Shown here: positions 1-6,351 of the stretch, one piece after another
How the letters are laid out: every line of letters begins with the position of its first letter
Position numbering within the stretch: the stretch's first letter is position 1
Source: JBEVNX01 sp040507895
Lineage (GTDB): Bacteria > Desulfobacterota > Binatia > JACPRU01
DNA: 9,904 nucleotides
Direction of reading: 5' to 3'
Assembly (NCBI GenBank): GCA_040507895.1
Contig: JBEVNX010000003.1
Location: 1 to 9,904 of the forward strand
The notes under the pieces: generated by a model
Seen by the model: the letters and a program-made list of their open reading frames with translations, nothing else
Databases searched by the model: none
Told to the model about the DNA's origin: nothing
Made by a program: the position numbers and the translations under genes

Positions 1-26
1 GGGGGGGGGGGCGCGGCCCCCCCCCG
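1..26. repeat. Low-complexity G-run/C-run at window edge
   Basis: The window opens with 11 consecutive G, then CGCGG, then 9 consecutive C (17-25). The two runs are perfectly complementary and can form a 9-bp hairpin with a 5-nt loop. In the ftsQ frame this codes for Gly/Arg/Pro, not for the hydrophobic membrane helix expected just before the FtsQ POTRA domain. I infer that this is an assembly-edge or sequencing artefact rather than biology. Confidence 0.6.
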
Positions 27-716
27 GTCCGGGTCGTCGCATGGGTGGAAGCTCATCCCTACTTCGCGCTTCGTGAGATCGACGTCGAGGCACATGGAGC
101 GCTGGACGCCAAAACCTTGCTGGCGTGGGCTGGTCTCGCACTGGGTGCGAGCGCTTGGAGCGTTCACGAGGCGGACGCCGAGCGACGGCTACTGGCGCAT
201 TCCCGCATTCGTGAAGCCCATGTCGAGCGGACCCTCCCCGCGCAGGTCCGCATTCGGGTCGAGGAGCGCAGCCCGGTGGCCATCCTGCTCGCCGACCGCC
301 CCTTGCTCGTCGCGCAGGACGGAGAGGTGTTCCCCCCCGTCGAGGGTGAGGCACTCGACGGCCTTCCGTACATCACAGGCCTAGCCGGCAAGCCGCCGAC
401 CTCGGCGACGATAGCGAAGCGCCTGCGCATCGCCGCGGGTCTGGCGGAGCTCTGGCGCCAGCATGCTCCGTGGGCCGCGATCTCCGAGATCCGTCCAGAC
501 GGCGACGACCTCGTGGCGTTCGTCTCCGGCATGCCGCTGGCGGTGCGCTTCTCCTCGCAGGCCTGCGCCGACGACTTCGCGCGATTGTCGGCCGTGCTCG
601 GACTGTGGCGCGGCCGCGAGGCGCAGCTGGCGGCCATCGACCTCTCGCTGCCGGGCGAAGCGGTCCTCAAGCTGCGGCGCGCAAGCGCGCGCCGCGCGAA
701 TCGGGCGGCGATCTAG
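3..716 (+). CDS. ftsQ: Cell division protein FtsQ (5'-partial)
   Basis: FtsQ (DivIB family) is a bitopic inner-membrane protein. Its periplasmic POTRA and beta domains recruit FtsB/FtsL and later divisome proteins. The frame is open to the left edge, so the start is missing. A GTG at 45 is available but is probably internal, because the cytoplasmic tail and membrane helix should lie upstream of HPYFALREIDVEAHG. Visible features, numbered from that GTG: a POTRA domain in about the first 75 residues, with the typical RIREAHVERTLPAQVRIRVE and ERSPVA stretches; then the FtsQ/DivIB beta domain with LLVAQDGEVFPPV and LPYITGL; and a basic C-terminal tail (LRRASARRANRAAI). The stop lies 2 nt before the ftsA ATG, so the two genes are almost certainly cotranscribed. 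Only the residues encoded by the first ~26 bases are suspect. Family assignment is confident from order and motifs. Confidence 0.9.
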   Translation, partial: GGGRGPPPVRVVAWVEAHPYFALREIDVEAHGALDAKTLLAWAGLALGASAWSVHEADAERRLLAHSRIREAHVERTLPAQVRIRVEERSPVAILLADRPLLVAQDGEVFPPVEGEALDGLPYITGLAGKPPTSATIAKRLRIAAGLAELWRQHAPWAAISEIRPDGDDLVAFVSGMPLAVRFSSQACADDFARLSAVLGLWRGREAQLAAIDLSLPGEAVLKLRRASARRANRAAI

Positions 717-718
717 TC

Positions 719-1939
719 ATGGCGAAACGTTCCCCCCTCATCGTCGGCCTCGACATCGGCACCTACAAGATTTCGGCAGTGGTTGCCGAGATCGGCGAAA
801 ACGGCGTCGAGATCGTCGGCATCGGCACCGCCCCCTCGCGCGGGCTGCGCAAAGGCGTCGTCGTCAACATCGACGCTACCGTGGAGTCGATCCGCAAGGC
901 CGTCGAAGAAGCCGAGCTGATGGCCGGCTGCGAGATCCACAGCGTCTACACCGGCATCGCCGGCGCGCACGTGAAGGGCTTCAACAGCCACGGCGTGGTC
1001 GCGGTGAAGGCCACGGAGGTGAGCGGCGGCGACGTCGAGCGCGTGCTCGACGCGGCGCGCGCAGTCGCCCTGCCGATGGATCGGCAAGTGGTGCACGTGC
1101 TGCCTCAGGAGTTCGTCGTCGACGATCAGGACGGCATCAAGCAGCCGATCGGCATGGCCGGCGTGCGGCTCGAGTCCAAGGTGCACATCATCACCGCGTC
1201 GGTGACCTCGACGCAGAACGTGGTCAAGTGCTGCGACCGAAGTGGCCTTCACGTTTCGGATCTCGTGCTCGAGCCGCTCGCCGCCGCGGAGGCGGTGGTC
1301 ACGCCCGAGGAGCGCGAGCTGGGCGTCGCGCTCGTCGACATCGGCGGCGGCACCACCGACATCATGGTGTTTCACAACGGCGCGGTGAAGCACACGGCGG
1401 TGTTGCCGATCGGCGGGAACCATCTGACCAACGACATCGCCACAGGCCTGCGCACGCCGTTCGCGGACGCGGAAAAGATCAAGCAGCGCTTCGGCTGTGC
1501 GCTGTCGAACCTGGTGGCGCGCGCCGAGACGATCGAGGTTCCGAGCGTCGGCGGACGCACCCCGCGCGTCCTGTCGCGGCAGATCCTGGCCGAGATCATC
1601 GAGCCGCGAGTCGAGGAGATCTTCGCGCTGGTGGCTCGCGAGGTGACCCGCTCGGGCTACGAGGACATCCTCGCTTCGGGAGTGGTGGTAACGGGTGGCT
1701 CCACGGTGCTCGAAGGCGTGACCGAGCTCGCCGAGCAGGTCTTCCACTTGCCCGTCCGCCTCGGCGTGCCGCTCTCGGTCGGGGGCTTGGTGGATGTCGT
1801 GTCGAGCCCGATGTACGCGACCGGCGTCGGCCTCGTCCTCTACGGTCTGCGCCGCTCGGCGGCCAACGGTCAGCACAACGGGCGCCTGTGGAGCCGCATT
1901 CGGCACCGGGTGAACGAGCTGTTTCGGGAGATTTTCTGA
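719..1939 (+). CDS. ftsA: Cell division protein FtsA
   Basis: FtsA is an actin-fold ATPase that polymerises on the inner face of the membrane, anchors FtsZ filaments and signals to the later divisome. The 406-residue product has the usual length. Visible features: the phosphate-1 loop GLDIGTYKISAVV (10-22); the FtsA-specific 1C domain at roughly 85-165; the phosphate-2 motif VALVDIGGGTTDIMVF (203-218); the adenosine motif GVVVTGGSTVLEGV (321-334); and a C-terminal amphipathic membrane-targeting helix WSRIRHRVNELFREIF (391-406), after a short linker. The ATG at 719 is chosen because MAKRSPLIVGLDIG starts at the normal distance from phosphate-1. The Shine-Dalgarno is only GGGCGG-like, and the gene probably relies on coupling to ftsQ, which stops 2 nt upstream. 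All ATPase motifs are intact, so it should be functional with the downstream FtsZ. Confidence 0.97.
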   Translation: MAKRSPLIVGLDIGTYKISAVVAEIGENGVEIVGIGTAPSRGLRKGVVVNIDATVESIRKAVEEAELMAGCEIHSVYTGIAGAHVKGFNSHGVVAVKATEVSGGDVERVLDAARAVALPMDRQVVHVLPQEFVVDDQDGIKQPIGMAGVRLESKVHIITASVTSTQNVVKCCDRSGLHVSDLVLEPLAAAEAVVTPEERELGVALVDIGGGTTDIMVFHNGAVKHTAVLPIGGNHLTNDIATGLRTPFADAEKIKQRFGCALSNLVARAETIEVPSVGGRTPRVLSRQILAEIIEPRVEEIFALVAREVTRSGYEDILASGVVVTGGSTVLEGVTELAEQVFHLPVRLGVPLSVGGLVDVVSSPMYATGVGLVLYGLRRSAANGQHNGRLWSRIRHRVNELFREIF

Positions 1940-1967
1940 GCGCAACGACTCTAGCAATCGATAACCA

Positions 1968-1994
1968 CGAGCCGGCGGATGGTCCGGCGGCTCG
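1968..1994 (+). promoter_or_regulatory. Hairpin in the ftsA-ftsZ spacer
   Basis: The arms CGAGCCGGCGGA (1968-1979) and TCCGGCGGCTCG (1983-1994) pair over 12 positions with a single G:G mismatch (1975/1987) and a 3-nt loop. The hairpin sits in the middle of the 110-nt spacer, 55 nt before the ftsZ start. No T-run follows, so it is not a classical terminator. It could be a 5' stabiliser, an mRNA-processing site or a partial attenuator that sets the ftsZ:ftsA ratio. Function is inference; the symmetry is seen directly. Confidence 0.45.
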
Positions 1995-2024
1995 GGTGGC
2001 GAGTGTGTGGGGCGGGGTGACGGG
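1994..2024 (+). other. G-rich tract in the ftsZ leader, possible G-quadruplex
   Basis: Four G-runs of at least three bases lie on the coding strand within 31 nt: 1994-1996, 2009-2012, 2014-2017 and 2022-2024, with spacers of 12, 1 and 4 nt. This fits a long-loop quadruplex in DNA or in the ftsZ leader RNA. The first spacer exceeds the canonical limit of 7, and G-runs are common in a high-GC genome, so the call is weak. Confidence 0.25.
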
Positions 2025-2036
2025 ATCAACATTTTC

Positions 2037-2043
2037 AGGAGGT
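2037..2043 (+). promoter_or_regulatory. Consensus Shine-Dalgarno of ftsZ
   Basis: AGGAGGT lies 6 nt before the ATG at 2050 and is a perfect anti-16S match. It is the strongest ribosome binding site in the window and fixes the FtsZ start. Strong initiation agrees with the well-known excess of FtsZ over FtsA in cells, whereas ftsA next door has only a weak site. Confidence 0.9.
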
Positions 2044-2049
2044 GGAACA

Positions 2050-3249
2050 ATGATCGAGTTGGAAGAGAGTTTGGAGCTGGGGGCGCGGATCAAGGTGGTC
2101 GGCGTCGGCGGTGGCGGCGGGAACGCCGTGAACACGATGATCAGCGCCGGCCTGCCCGGCGTGGAATTCATTGTGGCGAACACCGACGCGCAGGCGCTGC
2201 GCTCGAACCTGTCGCCGATCAAGGTGCAGCTCGGTGAGAAGATCACCAAGGGCCTCGGTGCGGGCGCCAATCCTCAGGTTGGCCGCAAGGCGGCCGAGGA
2301 GGACATGGAGCGGATCCGCGAGCACCTCACGGGAGCGGACATGGTGTTCATCACCGCCGGCATGGGCGGTGGGACCGGCACGGGCGGAGCGCCCGTGGTG
2401 GCGCGGCTCGCCAAGGAGCTCGGAGCGCTGACGGTCGGGGTCGTCACGAAGCCGTTCCTGTTCGAGGGCAAGAAGCGGATGAAGCAGGCCGAAGACGGCA
2501 TGCGCGAGCTGAAGGACAGCGTGGACACGCTGATCGCGATCCCGAACCAGCGCCTGTTGTCGATCGCCGGCCGCAACATGCCGATCCTCGAGACCTTCAA
2601 GAAGGCCGACGACGTGCTGCTGCAGGCGGTGCGCGGCATCTCGGATCTCATCACCGTGCACGGCCTCATCAACCTCGATTTCGCGGACGTGCGCACGATC
2701 ATGAGCGAGATGGGCATGGCGATGATGGGTGCGGCCATGTCTTCCGGAGAGAATCGCGCCGTCGAAGCCGCGCAGCACGCGATCTCGAGCCCGCTTCTCG
2801 AGGACGTGTCGATCAAGGGAGCCCGTGGCGTGCTCATCAACATCACCGGCGGTTCGACGCTCTCGCTGCACGAGGTCAACGAGGCGGCCACGCTCATCCA
2901 GGAAGAGGCCGACGACGACGCCAACATCATCTTCGGCGCGGTGATCGACGAACTCATGGGCGACGAAGTGCGCATCACCGTGATCGCCACCGGGTTCGGC
3001 AGCATCGATCGCGCTCGCGAGCCCATCCGCCCCGTGGAGCGCGAGGCGGAGCGTCCGGATCCTCGTCGGGCCGGGGTAGTGCGCGAGCTACCCAAGGAAG
3101 GCGGCCGGCGCGTCGTGCGCCTCGGCACCATCGAGGACGGAGAGAATCCGCGCTTTGTGCCCCGCACCGAGGGTGAGCAAGCGGGCGATGCGGCAGGGGC
3201 CGACTCGCAATACGACATCCCGACCTTCCTGCGAAAGCAGGCGGACTGA
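2050..3249 (+). CDS. ftsZ: Cell division protein FtsZ
   Basis: FtsZ is the tubulin-like GTPase that assembles the cytokinetic ring on the cytoplasmic side of the membrane, where FtsA tethers it. The product is 399 residues. The N-terminal nucleotide loop VVGVGGGGGNAVN is at 17-29. The tubulin signature GGGTGTGGAP is at 106-115. The T7 synergy loop NLDFAD (208-213) carries both catalytic aspartates, D210 and D213. The globular core ends around F316 (TVIATGF). A charged, variable linker (about 317-387) follows, then the C-terminal peptide YDIPTFLRKQAD (388-399), which is nearly the enterobacterial consensus and should bind FtsA. The start is set by the AGGAGGT site. The reading frame stays open upstream through the spacer and ftsA, but that part has no FtsZ homology. 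The gene ends 7 nt from the convergent rRNA methyltransferase gene, so it is the last gene of the division cluster here. Confidence 0.98.
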   Translation: MIELEESLELGARIKVVGVGGGGGNAVNTMISAGLPGVEFIVANTDAQALRSNLSPIKVQLGEKITKGLGAGANPQVGRKAAEEDMERIREHLTGADMVFITAGMGGGTGTGGAPVVARLAKELGALTVGVVTKPFLFEGKKRMKQAEDGMRELKDSVDTLIAIPNQRLLSIAGRNMPILETFKKADDVLLQAVRGISDLITVHGLINLDFADVRTIMSEMGMAMMGAAMSSGENRAVEAAQHAISSPLLEDVSIKGARGVLINITGGSTLSLHEVNEAATLIQEEADDDANIIFGAVIDELMGDEVRITVIATGFGSIDRAREPIRPVEREAERPDPRRAGVVRELPKEGGRRVVRLGTIEDGENPRFVPRTEGEQAGDAAGADSQYDIPTFLRKQAD

Positions 3250-3256
3250 CGGGCTG

Positions 3257-4558
3257 CTAGCCGCCGGACGAGACGCGTTCGTTCGGCGGCTTGCGATCGA
3301 GGCGGACCACCGTCTCGACGTGGTGAGTCTGCGCAAACAGGTCGATCGGCTGCACGGGGCCGATTTCGAAGCCGTGCGCCGTGAGGCGGCGTAGATCGCG
3401 CGCCAGCGTAGCCGGATTGCACGACACGTAGATCATTCGGCCGGCGACCAGCACCGGCAAGTGATCCACCACGTCGGGAGCGCCCGAGCGGGGTGGGTCG
3501 AGGACGACGAGCGAATAGTGCTCGCCGGCGGCCGCCAAGCTATGTGCGGCGGCCGAAGCGTCTTGCTGGATGAAGCGGCAATTGGCGAGGCCGGCGCGGT
3601 CGGCGTTATGCCGCGCTTGCGAGGCGCTCGCGGGGTCGCTCTCCACGCCGAGCACGGTGGCCCCGCGGCGCGCGCACGGCAGCGTGAAGTTTCCGGCTCC
3701 GCAATAGAGATCGAGGACGCGATCGGAGGATGCCGGGGCGGCGAGCTTCATAACGGTTTCGACGAGCCGGCGGTTTCCCGCGGGGTTCACCTGCGTGAAC
3801 CCGCCCCGCGTCTCCAGAACGAGGCCGTCCTCGAGCTCCAGGTCGACGAGCGGCTTGCCGAAGACCCGCCGCCATCCTTTGCCGAAGAGCACGATGCCGC
3901 TTACGGTCGGGTGCTCGCGCAGGAACTTTTCGTGGTACGCCTCGTCGTGACGGAAGGAGCCTTCCGCGTTCCCGACGAAGGCAACCCGCGCGTCGCGCGC
4001 CGACGCGATCTCCAGCCGGCGCACCTCCGTGGACGCGCCGCGGAGCCAGTCACGGGCCGCGGCGAGGTGCAGATTCACGGCCGCGTCGGCGATCCGGCAC
4101 GCGGCGACCTCGACCAGCCGGTGAGAGCGGTGCTGGTAGAACCCGAGTCGCTGCTCGCCGCCGACGCGCAGGCTCAACCGATGCCGATACGCCCATTCGT
4201 CGCAGGGGATGATGGGACGGATGTCGAGCGTCGTGGGATCGAGGCCGCCGATGCGCACGAGCGCGTCGCGTACGATGCGTTCCTTGGCCGCGAGCTGTGC
4301 TCGATGGCTGACGTGCTGCCAACTGCACCCGCCGCACTCCGGTACGTAAGGGCAAGGGGGCGTACGCCGCTCGGGCGACGGCCTCAAGACGTCCAGCAGC
4401 TCCGCCTCGCGATGGTCTCGCTTGCTGGCGACGACGCGCACACGGGCGACGTCGCCGGGGGCCGTGCCCGGCACCAGCACAACGCCGGCCTCCGTGCGCG
4501 CCACCCCGAAGATTCCGTAGGCGAGGGACTCGATCGTGACCGTGAGCTCGGACACCAC
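3257..4558 (-). CDS. rlmD: 23S rRNA (uracil-5-)-methyltransferase, RlmD/RumA-like, with 4Fe-4S cluster
   Basis: This family uses S-adenosylmethionine to make 5-methyluridine in RNA; RlmD acts on U1939 of 23S rRNA in E. coli. The 433-residue product has the full family layout. The N-terminal TRAM RNA-binding domain spans about 1-60 (SLAYGIFGVAR). The iron-sulfur cysteines C69, C75, C78 and C154 have the RlmD spacing Cx5Cx2C plus one about 75 residues on. FTQVNPAGN is at 254-262. The SAM loop VLDLYCGAGNFTLPCA is at 281-296. LDPPRSG follows at 353-359. The catalytic-cysteine motif YVSCNPATLARDL has C380, and FAQTHHVETVVRL is near the C-terminus. The start is GTG (4558, or the adjacent GTG at 4555); an in-frame stop 2 codons upstream excludes anything longer. 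It stands alone between a convergent ftsZ and a divergent hydrolase gene. TrmA is excluded by the TRAM and Fe-S parts; the exact target uridine (RlmD versus RlmCD-type) is not proven. Confidence 0.93.
   Translation of the reverse strand: MVSELTVTIESLAYGIFGVARTEAGVVLVPGTAPGDVARVRVVASKRDHREAELLDVLRPSPERRTPPCPYVPECGGCSWQHVSHRAQLAAKERIVRDALVRIGGLDPTTLDIRPIIPCDEWAYRHRLSLRVGGEQRLGFYQHRSHRLVEVAACRIADAAVNLHLAAARDWLRGASTEVRRLEIASARDARVAFVGNAEGSFRHDEAYHEKFLREHPTVSGIVLFGKGWRRVFGKPLVDLELEDGLVLETRGGFTQVNPAGNRRLVETVMKLAAPASSDRVLDLYCGAGNFTLPCARRGATVLGVESDPASASQARHNADRAGLANCRFIQQDASAAAHSLAAAGEHYSLVVLDPPRSGAPDVVDHLPVLVAGRMIYVSCNPATLARDLRRLTAHGFEIGPVQPIDLFAQTHHVETVVRLDRKPPNERVSSGG
3259..3291. terminator. Hairpin at the ftsZ/rlmD convergent junction
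   Basis: AGCCGCCGGACGAG (3259-3272) pairs with TTCGTTCGGCGGCT (3278-3291): 14 bp including two G-U pairs on the + strand, with a 5-nt loop. It starts 9 nt after the ftsZ stop and lies within the last codons and stop of the methyltransferase gene. It is the strongest hairpin in the window and is well placed to define the ftsZ mRNA 3' end. There is no T-run on either side, so classical intrinsic termination is not shown. It may act as a 3' stability structure or with Rho. The overlapped codons encode the non-conserved tail of the methyltransferase. Confidence 0.5.
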
Positions 4559-4596
4559 CGCTCAGTATGGACAACCGCGGCGACCAGGGCGAGGAT

Positions 4597-4619
4597 CCGG
4601 CGTCGATTCACGGCGCCGG
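4597..4619. promoter_or_regulatory. Hairpin/inverted repeat in the rlmD-hydrolase divergent spacer
   Basis: CCGGCGTCG (4597-4605) pairs with CGGCGCCGG (4611-4619) over 9 positions, one of them a G-U, around the loop ATTCA. The spacer 4559-4652 is only 94 nt and must hold both divergent promoters. The repeat could be an operator or a 5'-leader hairpin. I could not identify a convincing -35/-10 pair on either strand. GC-rich palindromes occur by chance at this composition. Confidence 0.3.
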
Positions 4620-4652
4620 CAATGCTAGTTCCACGGCATCGGAAGGGCACGC

Positions 4653-5516
4653 ATGCACGATGACCTGCGGAGCTTCGGTAGGAAGACGGACTTCACGCGG
4701 CGACAATTCGTTGTCACCACGCTTGCCACCGGCTTCGCGCTGGCGGTGCGGCCGGTGCAGGGGGAGACGATCATGACCGATGCGCAAGGGCTCGAGGCGG
4801 GCGAGGTAAAGATCCCGGTCGCGGACGGCGAGATTCCCGCGTATCGCGCGCGACCGCAAGGGGCGAAGAAGGCGCCGGTGGTGCTGGTCGTGCAGGAGAT
4901 CTTCGGGGTGCACGAGCACATCCGCGACGTCTGTCGCCGGCTCGCCAAGCTCGGCTATCTGGCGGTTGCTCCGGAACTCTACGCTCGACAGGGCGACGTC
5001 TCGAAGATGTCCGACATCCAGGAGATCATGAGCCGGGTCGTATCGAAGGTCCCCGACCGTCAGGTGATGAGCGATCTCGATGCCACCGCCGCGTGGGCGG
5101 GGCACAGCGCCGAGGGCGATGCCACCCGGCTCGGCGTCACCGGATTCTGCTGGGGGGGGCGCATCGTGTGGCTGTACGCCGCACACAATCCACGGCTCGC
5201 GGCCGGCGTGGCTTGGTACGGACGGTTGGAAGGCGCCACCGACGACCTGCATCCGAAGAACCCGATCGACGTCGCGGCTTCGCTCCAAGCACCGGTGCTC
5301 GGTCTCTACGGCGGAGCGGATCAAGGGATCCCGCTCGATGCCGTGGAGCGGATGCGCAAGGCGCTTGAGCACGCCAAGAAGCGGTGTGAGATCGTCGTTT
5401 ATCCCGATGCTCCCCATGGATTCCACGCCGACTACCGTCCCTCCTATCGGCAGGAGGCCGCCGTGGACGGATGGAATCGGCTCCGTGATTGGTTTGCCAA
5501 GCACGGGCTATCCTGA
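4653..5516 (+). CDS. Dienelactone hydrolase family protein with Tat-type signal
   Basis: Dienelactone hydrolases are alpha/beta hydrolases with a Cys-His-Asp triad. Classic members open dienelactone in chlorocatechol breakdown, but many relatives have unknown substrates. The 287-residue product begins with a twin-arginine signal, FTRRQFV (14-20), followed by a hydrophobic stretch to about residue 32, so export by Tat is likely. The mature domain shows EVKIPVADGEIPAYRARP; QEIFG with E82; the nucleophile elbow GFCWGG with C166; the acid D223 in YGGADQGIP; and H255 in YPDAPHGF. The residues match the family's catalytic order. A GGAAGG site 6-7 nt upstream supports the ATG at 4653. It resembles the YghX-like group common in Burkholderiales, not the chlorocatechol enzymes, and no aromatic-degradation genes are nearby. 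It heads a run of five co-directional genes, with the dapF-like gene 10 nt downstream. An internal Met41 with its own ribosome site is noted separately. Confidence 0.9.
   Translation: MHDDLRSFGRKTDFTRRQFVVTTLATGFALAVRPVQGETIMTDAQGLEAGEVKIPVADGEIPAYRARPQGAKKAPVVLVVQEIFGVHEHIRDVCRRLAKLGYLAVAPELYARQGDVSKMSDIQEIMSRVVSKVPDRQVMSDLDATAAWAGHSAEGDATRLGVTGFCWGGRIVWLYAAHNPRLAAGVAWYGRLEGATDDLHPKNPIDVAASLQAPVLGLYGGADQGIPLDAVERMRKALEHAKKRCEIVVYPDAPHGFHADYRPSYRQEAAVDGWNRLRDWFAKHGLS
4761..4775 (+). promoter_or_regulatory. Internal Shine-Dalgarno and ATG within the Tat hydrolase gene
   Basis: GGGGAG (4761-4766) lies 6 nt before an in-frame ATG (4773-4775, Met41). Starting there would remove exactly the Tat signal and leave the whole hydrolase domain, beginning MTDAQGLEAGEV. 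The motif may be accidental, since the bases also code for Gln-Gly-Glu. If used, it would give a cytoplasmic isoform. Confidence 0.3.
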
Positions 5517-5526
5517 TGGCCGGACG

Positions 5527-6351
5527 ATGCGCTTCGCGAAGTACCATGCGCTCGGCAACGACTATCTAGTGCTCGAGGCGTCGGAATGGCCCTCGCTCGA
5601 TCCCGCGGTGGTGCGCCGAGTCTGTGATCGCCACCGCGGGGTCGGCTCGGACGGCCTGCTGGTTCGAATGGAGGGCGAAGGGCATGCCGTCGACATCTTC
5701 AACCCGGACGGCTCGAAGGCGGAAAAGAGCGGTAACGGCCTGCGCATATTCGCGCGCTACCTGTGGGACCGCGGTCTCGTCGGCGAGGCATCCTTCGTGG
5801 TTTCGACCGAAGGTGGCAACGTCACGTGCCGAGTTCGAGGCGAGTCCGTGATCGTCGACATGGGTCGAGTGAGCTTCGACAGTGCCGAGATCCCGGTAGC
5901 CGGGCCACGTCGCGAAGTGCTCGGAGAGACGCTTCGCGTCGGCGACCAGTCCGTGACGTTTTCCGCCGCGACCATCGGCAACCCCCACTGCGTGATCTTG
6001 CGGGAGCATGCGAACGACGAGGAGGCGAGGGCGCTCGGCCCTCTCATCGAGCGCGATTCTCGCTTTCCGAACCGCACGAACGTGCAGTTCGCCGAAGTGC
6101 TCGACCGCGCGAACCTGAAGCTCGAGATCTGGGAGCGCGGCGCCGGCTATACGCTGGCTTCGGGGAGCAGCAGCTGCGCGGCCGCGGCGGTGATCAAGCG
6201 GCTCGGCCTCTGCGACGGCCAAGTGACGGTACACATGCCGGGCGGGCGACTGGCGGTCGAGGTCGATGATGCGTTTCGCGTACGCATGACGGGTCCCGTC
6301 GTGCGGGTCGCGGAGGGACGTCTGTTCGCCGAGTCCCTTACACGGAGCTGA
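5527..6351 (+). CDS. dapF: Diaminopimelate epimerase-like protein with Ser/Ser in place of the catalytic cysteines
   Basis: DapF interconverts LL- and meso-diaminopimelate for lysine and peptidoglycan synthesis, using two cysteines as acid and base. The 274-residue product covers the whole two-lobed family. Conserved parts are present: FAKYHALGNDYLV (N11), IFNPDGS (N59), GNPHCVI (N152), RTNVQF (N185) and ERGAG (E203, R204). The first active-site motif reads AEKSGNGLRIFARY, with Ser68 (codon AGC) at the usual catalytic cysteine. The second reads LASGSSSCAA, with Ser212 (TCG) at the second catalytic cysteine; only the neighbouring non-catalytic Cys217 remains. Everything else fits the family signature, so this is not decay. 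Either serine supports weaker or different chemistry, or the protein is another racemase/epimerase or a non-catalytic relative. The ATG at 5527 is 10 nt after the hydrolase stop with no clear Shine-Dalgarno, suggesting coupled translation. The family call is firm; the DapF function is less so. Confidence 0.85.
   Translation: MRFAKYHALGNDYLVLEASEWPSLDPAVVRRVCDRHRGVGSDGLLVRMEGEGHAVDIFNPDGSKAEKSGNGLRIFARYLWDRGLVGEASFVVSTEGGNVTCRVRGESVIVDMGRVSFDSAEIPVAGPRREVLGETLRVGDQSVTFSAATIGNPHCVILREHANDEEARALGPLIERDSRFPNRTNVQFAEVLDRANLKLEIWERGAGYTLASGSSSCAAAAVIKRLGLCDGQVTVHMPGGRLAVEVDDAFRVRMTGPVVRVAEGRLFAESLTRS

Noticed and set aside
1936..1965. Possible sigma-70 promoter for ftsZ (CTGAGC and GATAAC, 18-nt spacer)
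   Set aside because: Only 3/6 and 4/6 matches to consensus. The predicted start would fall inside the hairpin, so support is too weak to list.
463..2049. Long open + strand frame continuous with ftsZ, upstream of its ATG
   Set aside because: It overlaps ftsQ and ftsA out of frame and is Arg-rich without any domain. FtsZ homology and the perfect Shine-Dalgarno begin at 2050.
713..2050. 445-codon open frame on the - strand
   Set aside because: It is the antisense shadow of ftsA, His/Asp/Arg-rich from GC bias, with no recognisable domain.
2274..3422. 382-codon open frame on the - strand over ftsZ
   Set aside because: It is opposite a certain ftsZ, Ser/Arg-rich and low in complexity, and runs into the rlmD 3' end.
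4559..4652. Promoters for rlmD and the hydrolase gene
   Set aside because: They must be near here, but I could not find a -35/-10 pair on either strand; CAATGCTAG at 4620-4628 resembles a -10 region but has no partner.
3461..4663. 400-codon open frame on the + strand
   Set aside because: It is antisense to rlmD, whose Fe-S cysteines, SAM loop and catalytic Cys are all on the - strand.
5515..5536. ATG at 5516 overlapping the hydrolase stop as the dapF start
   Set aside because: The TGATG junction looks like coupling, but this ATG is in a different frame; the DapF frame begins at 5527.
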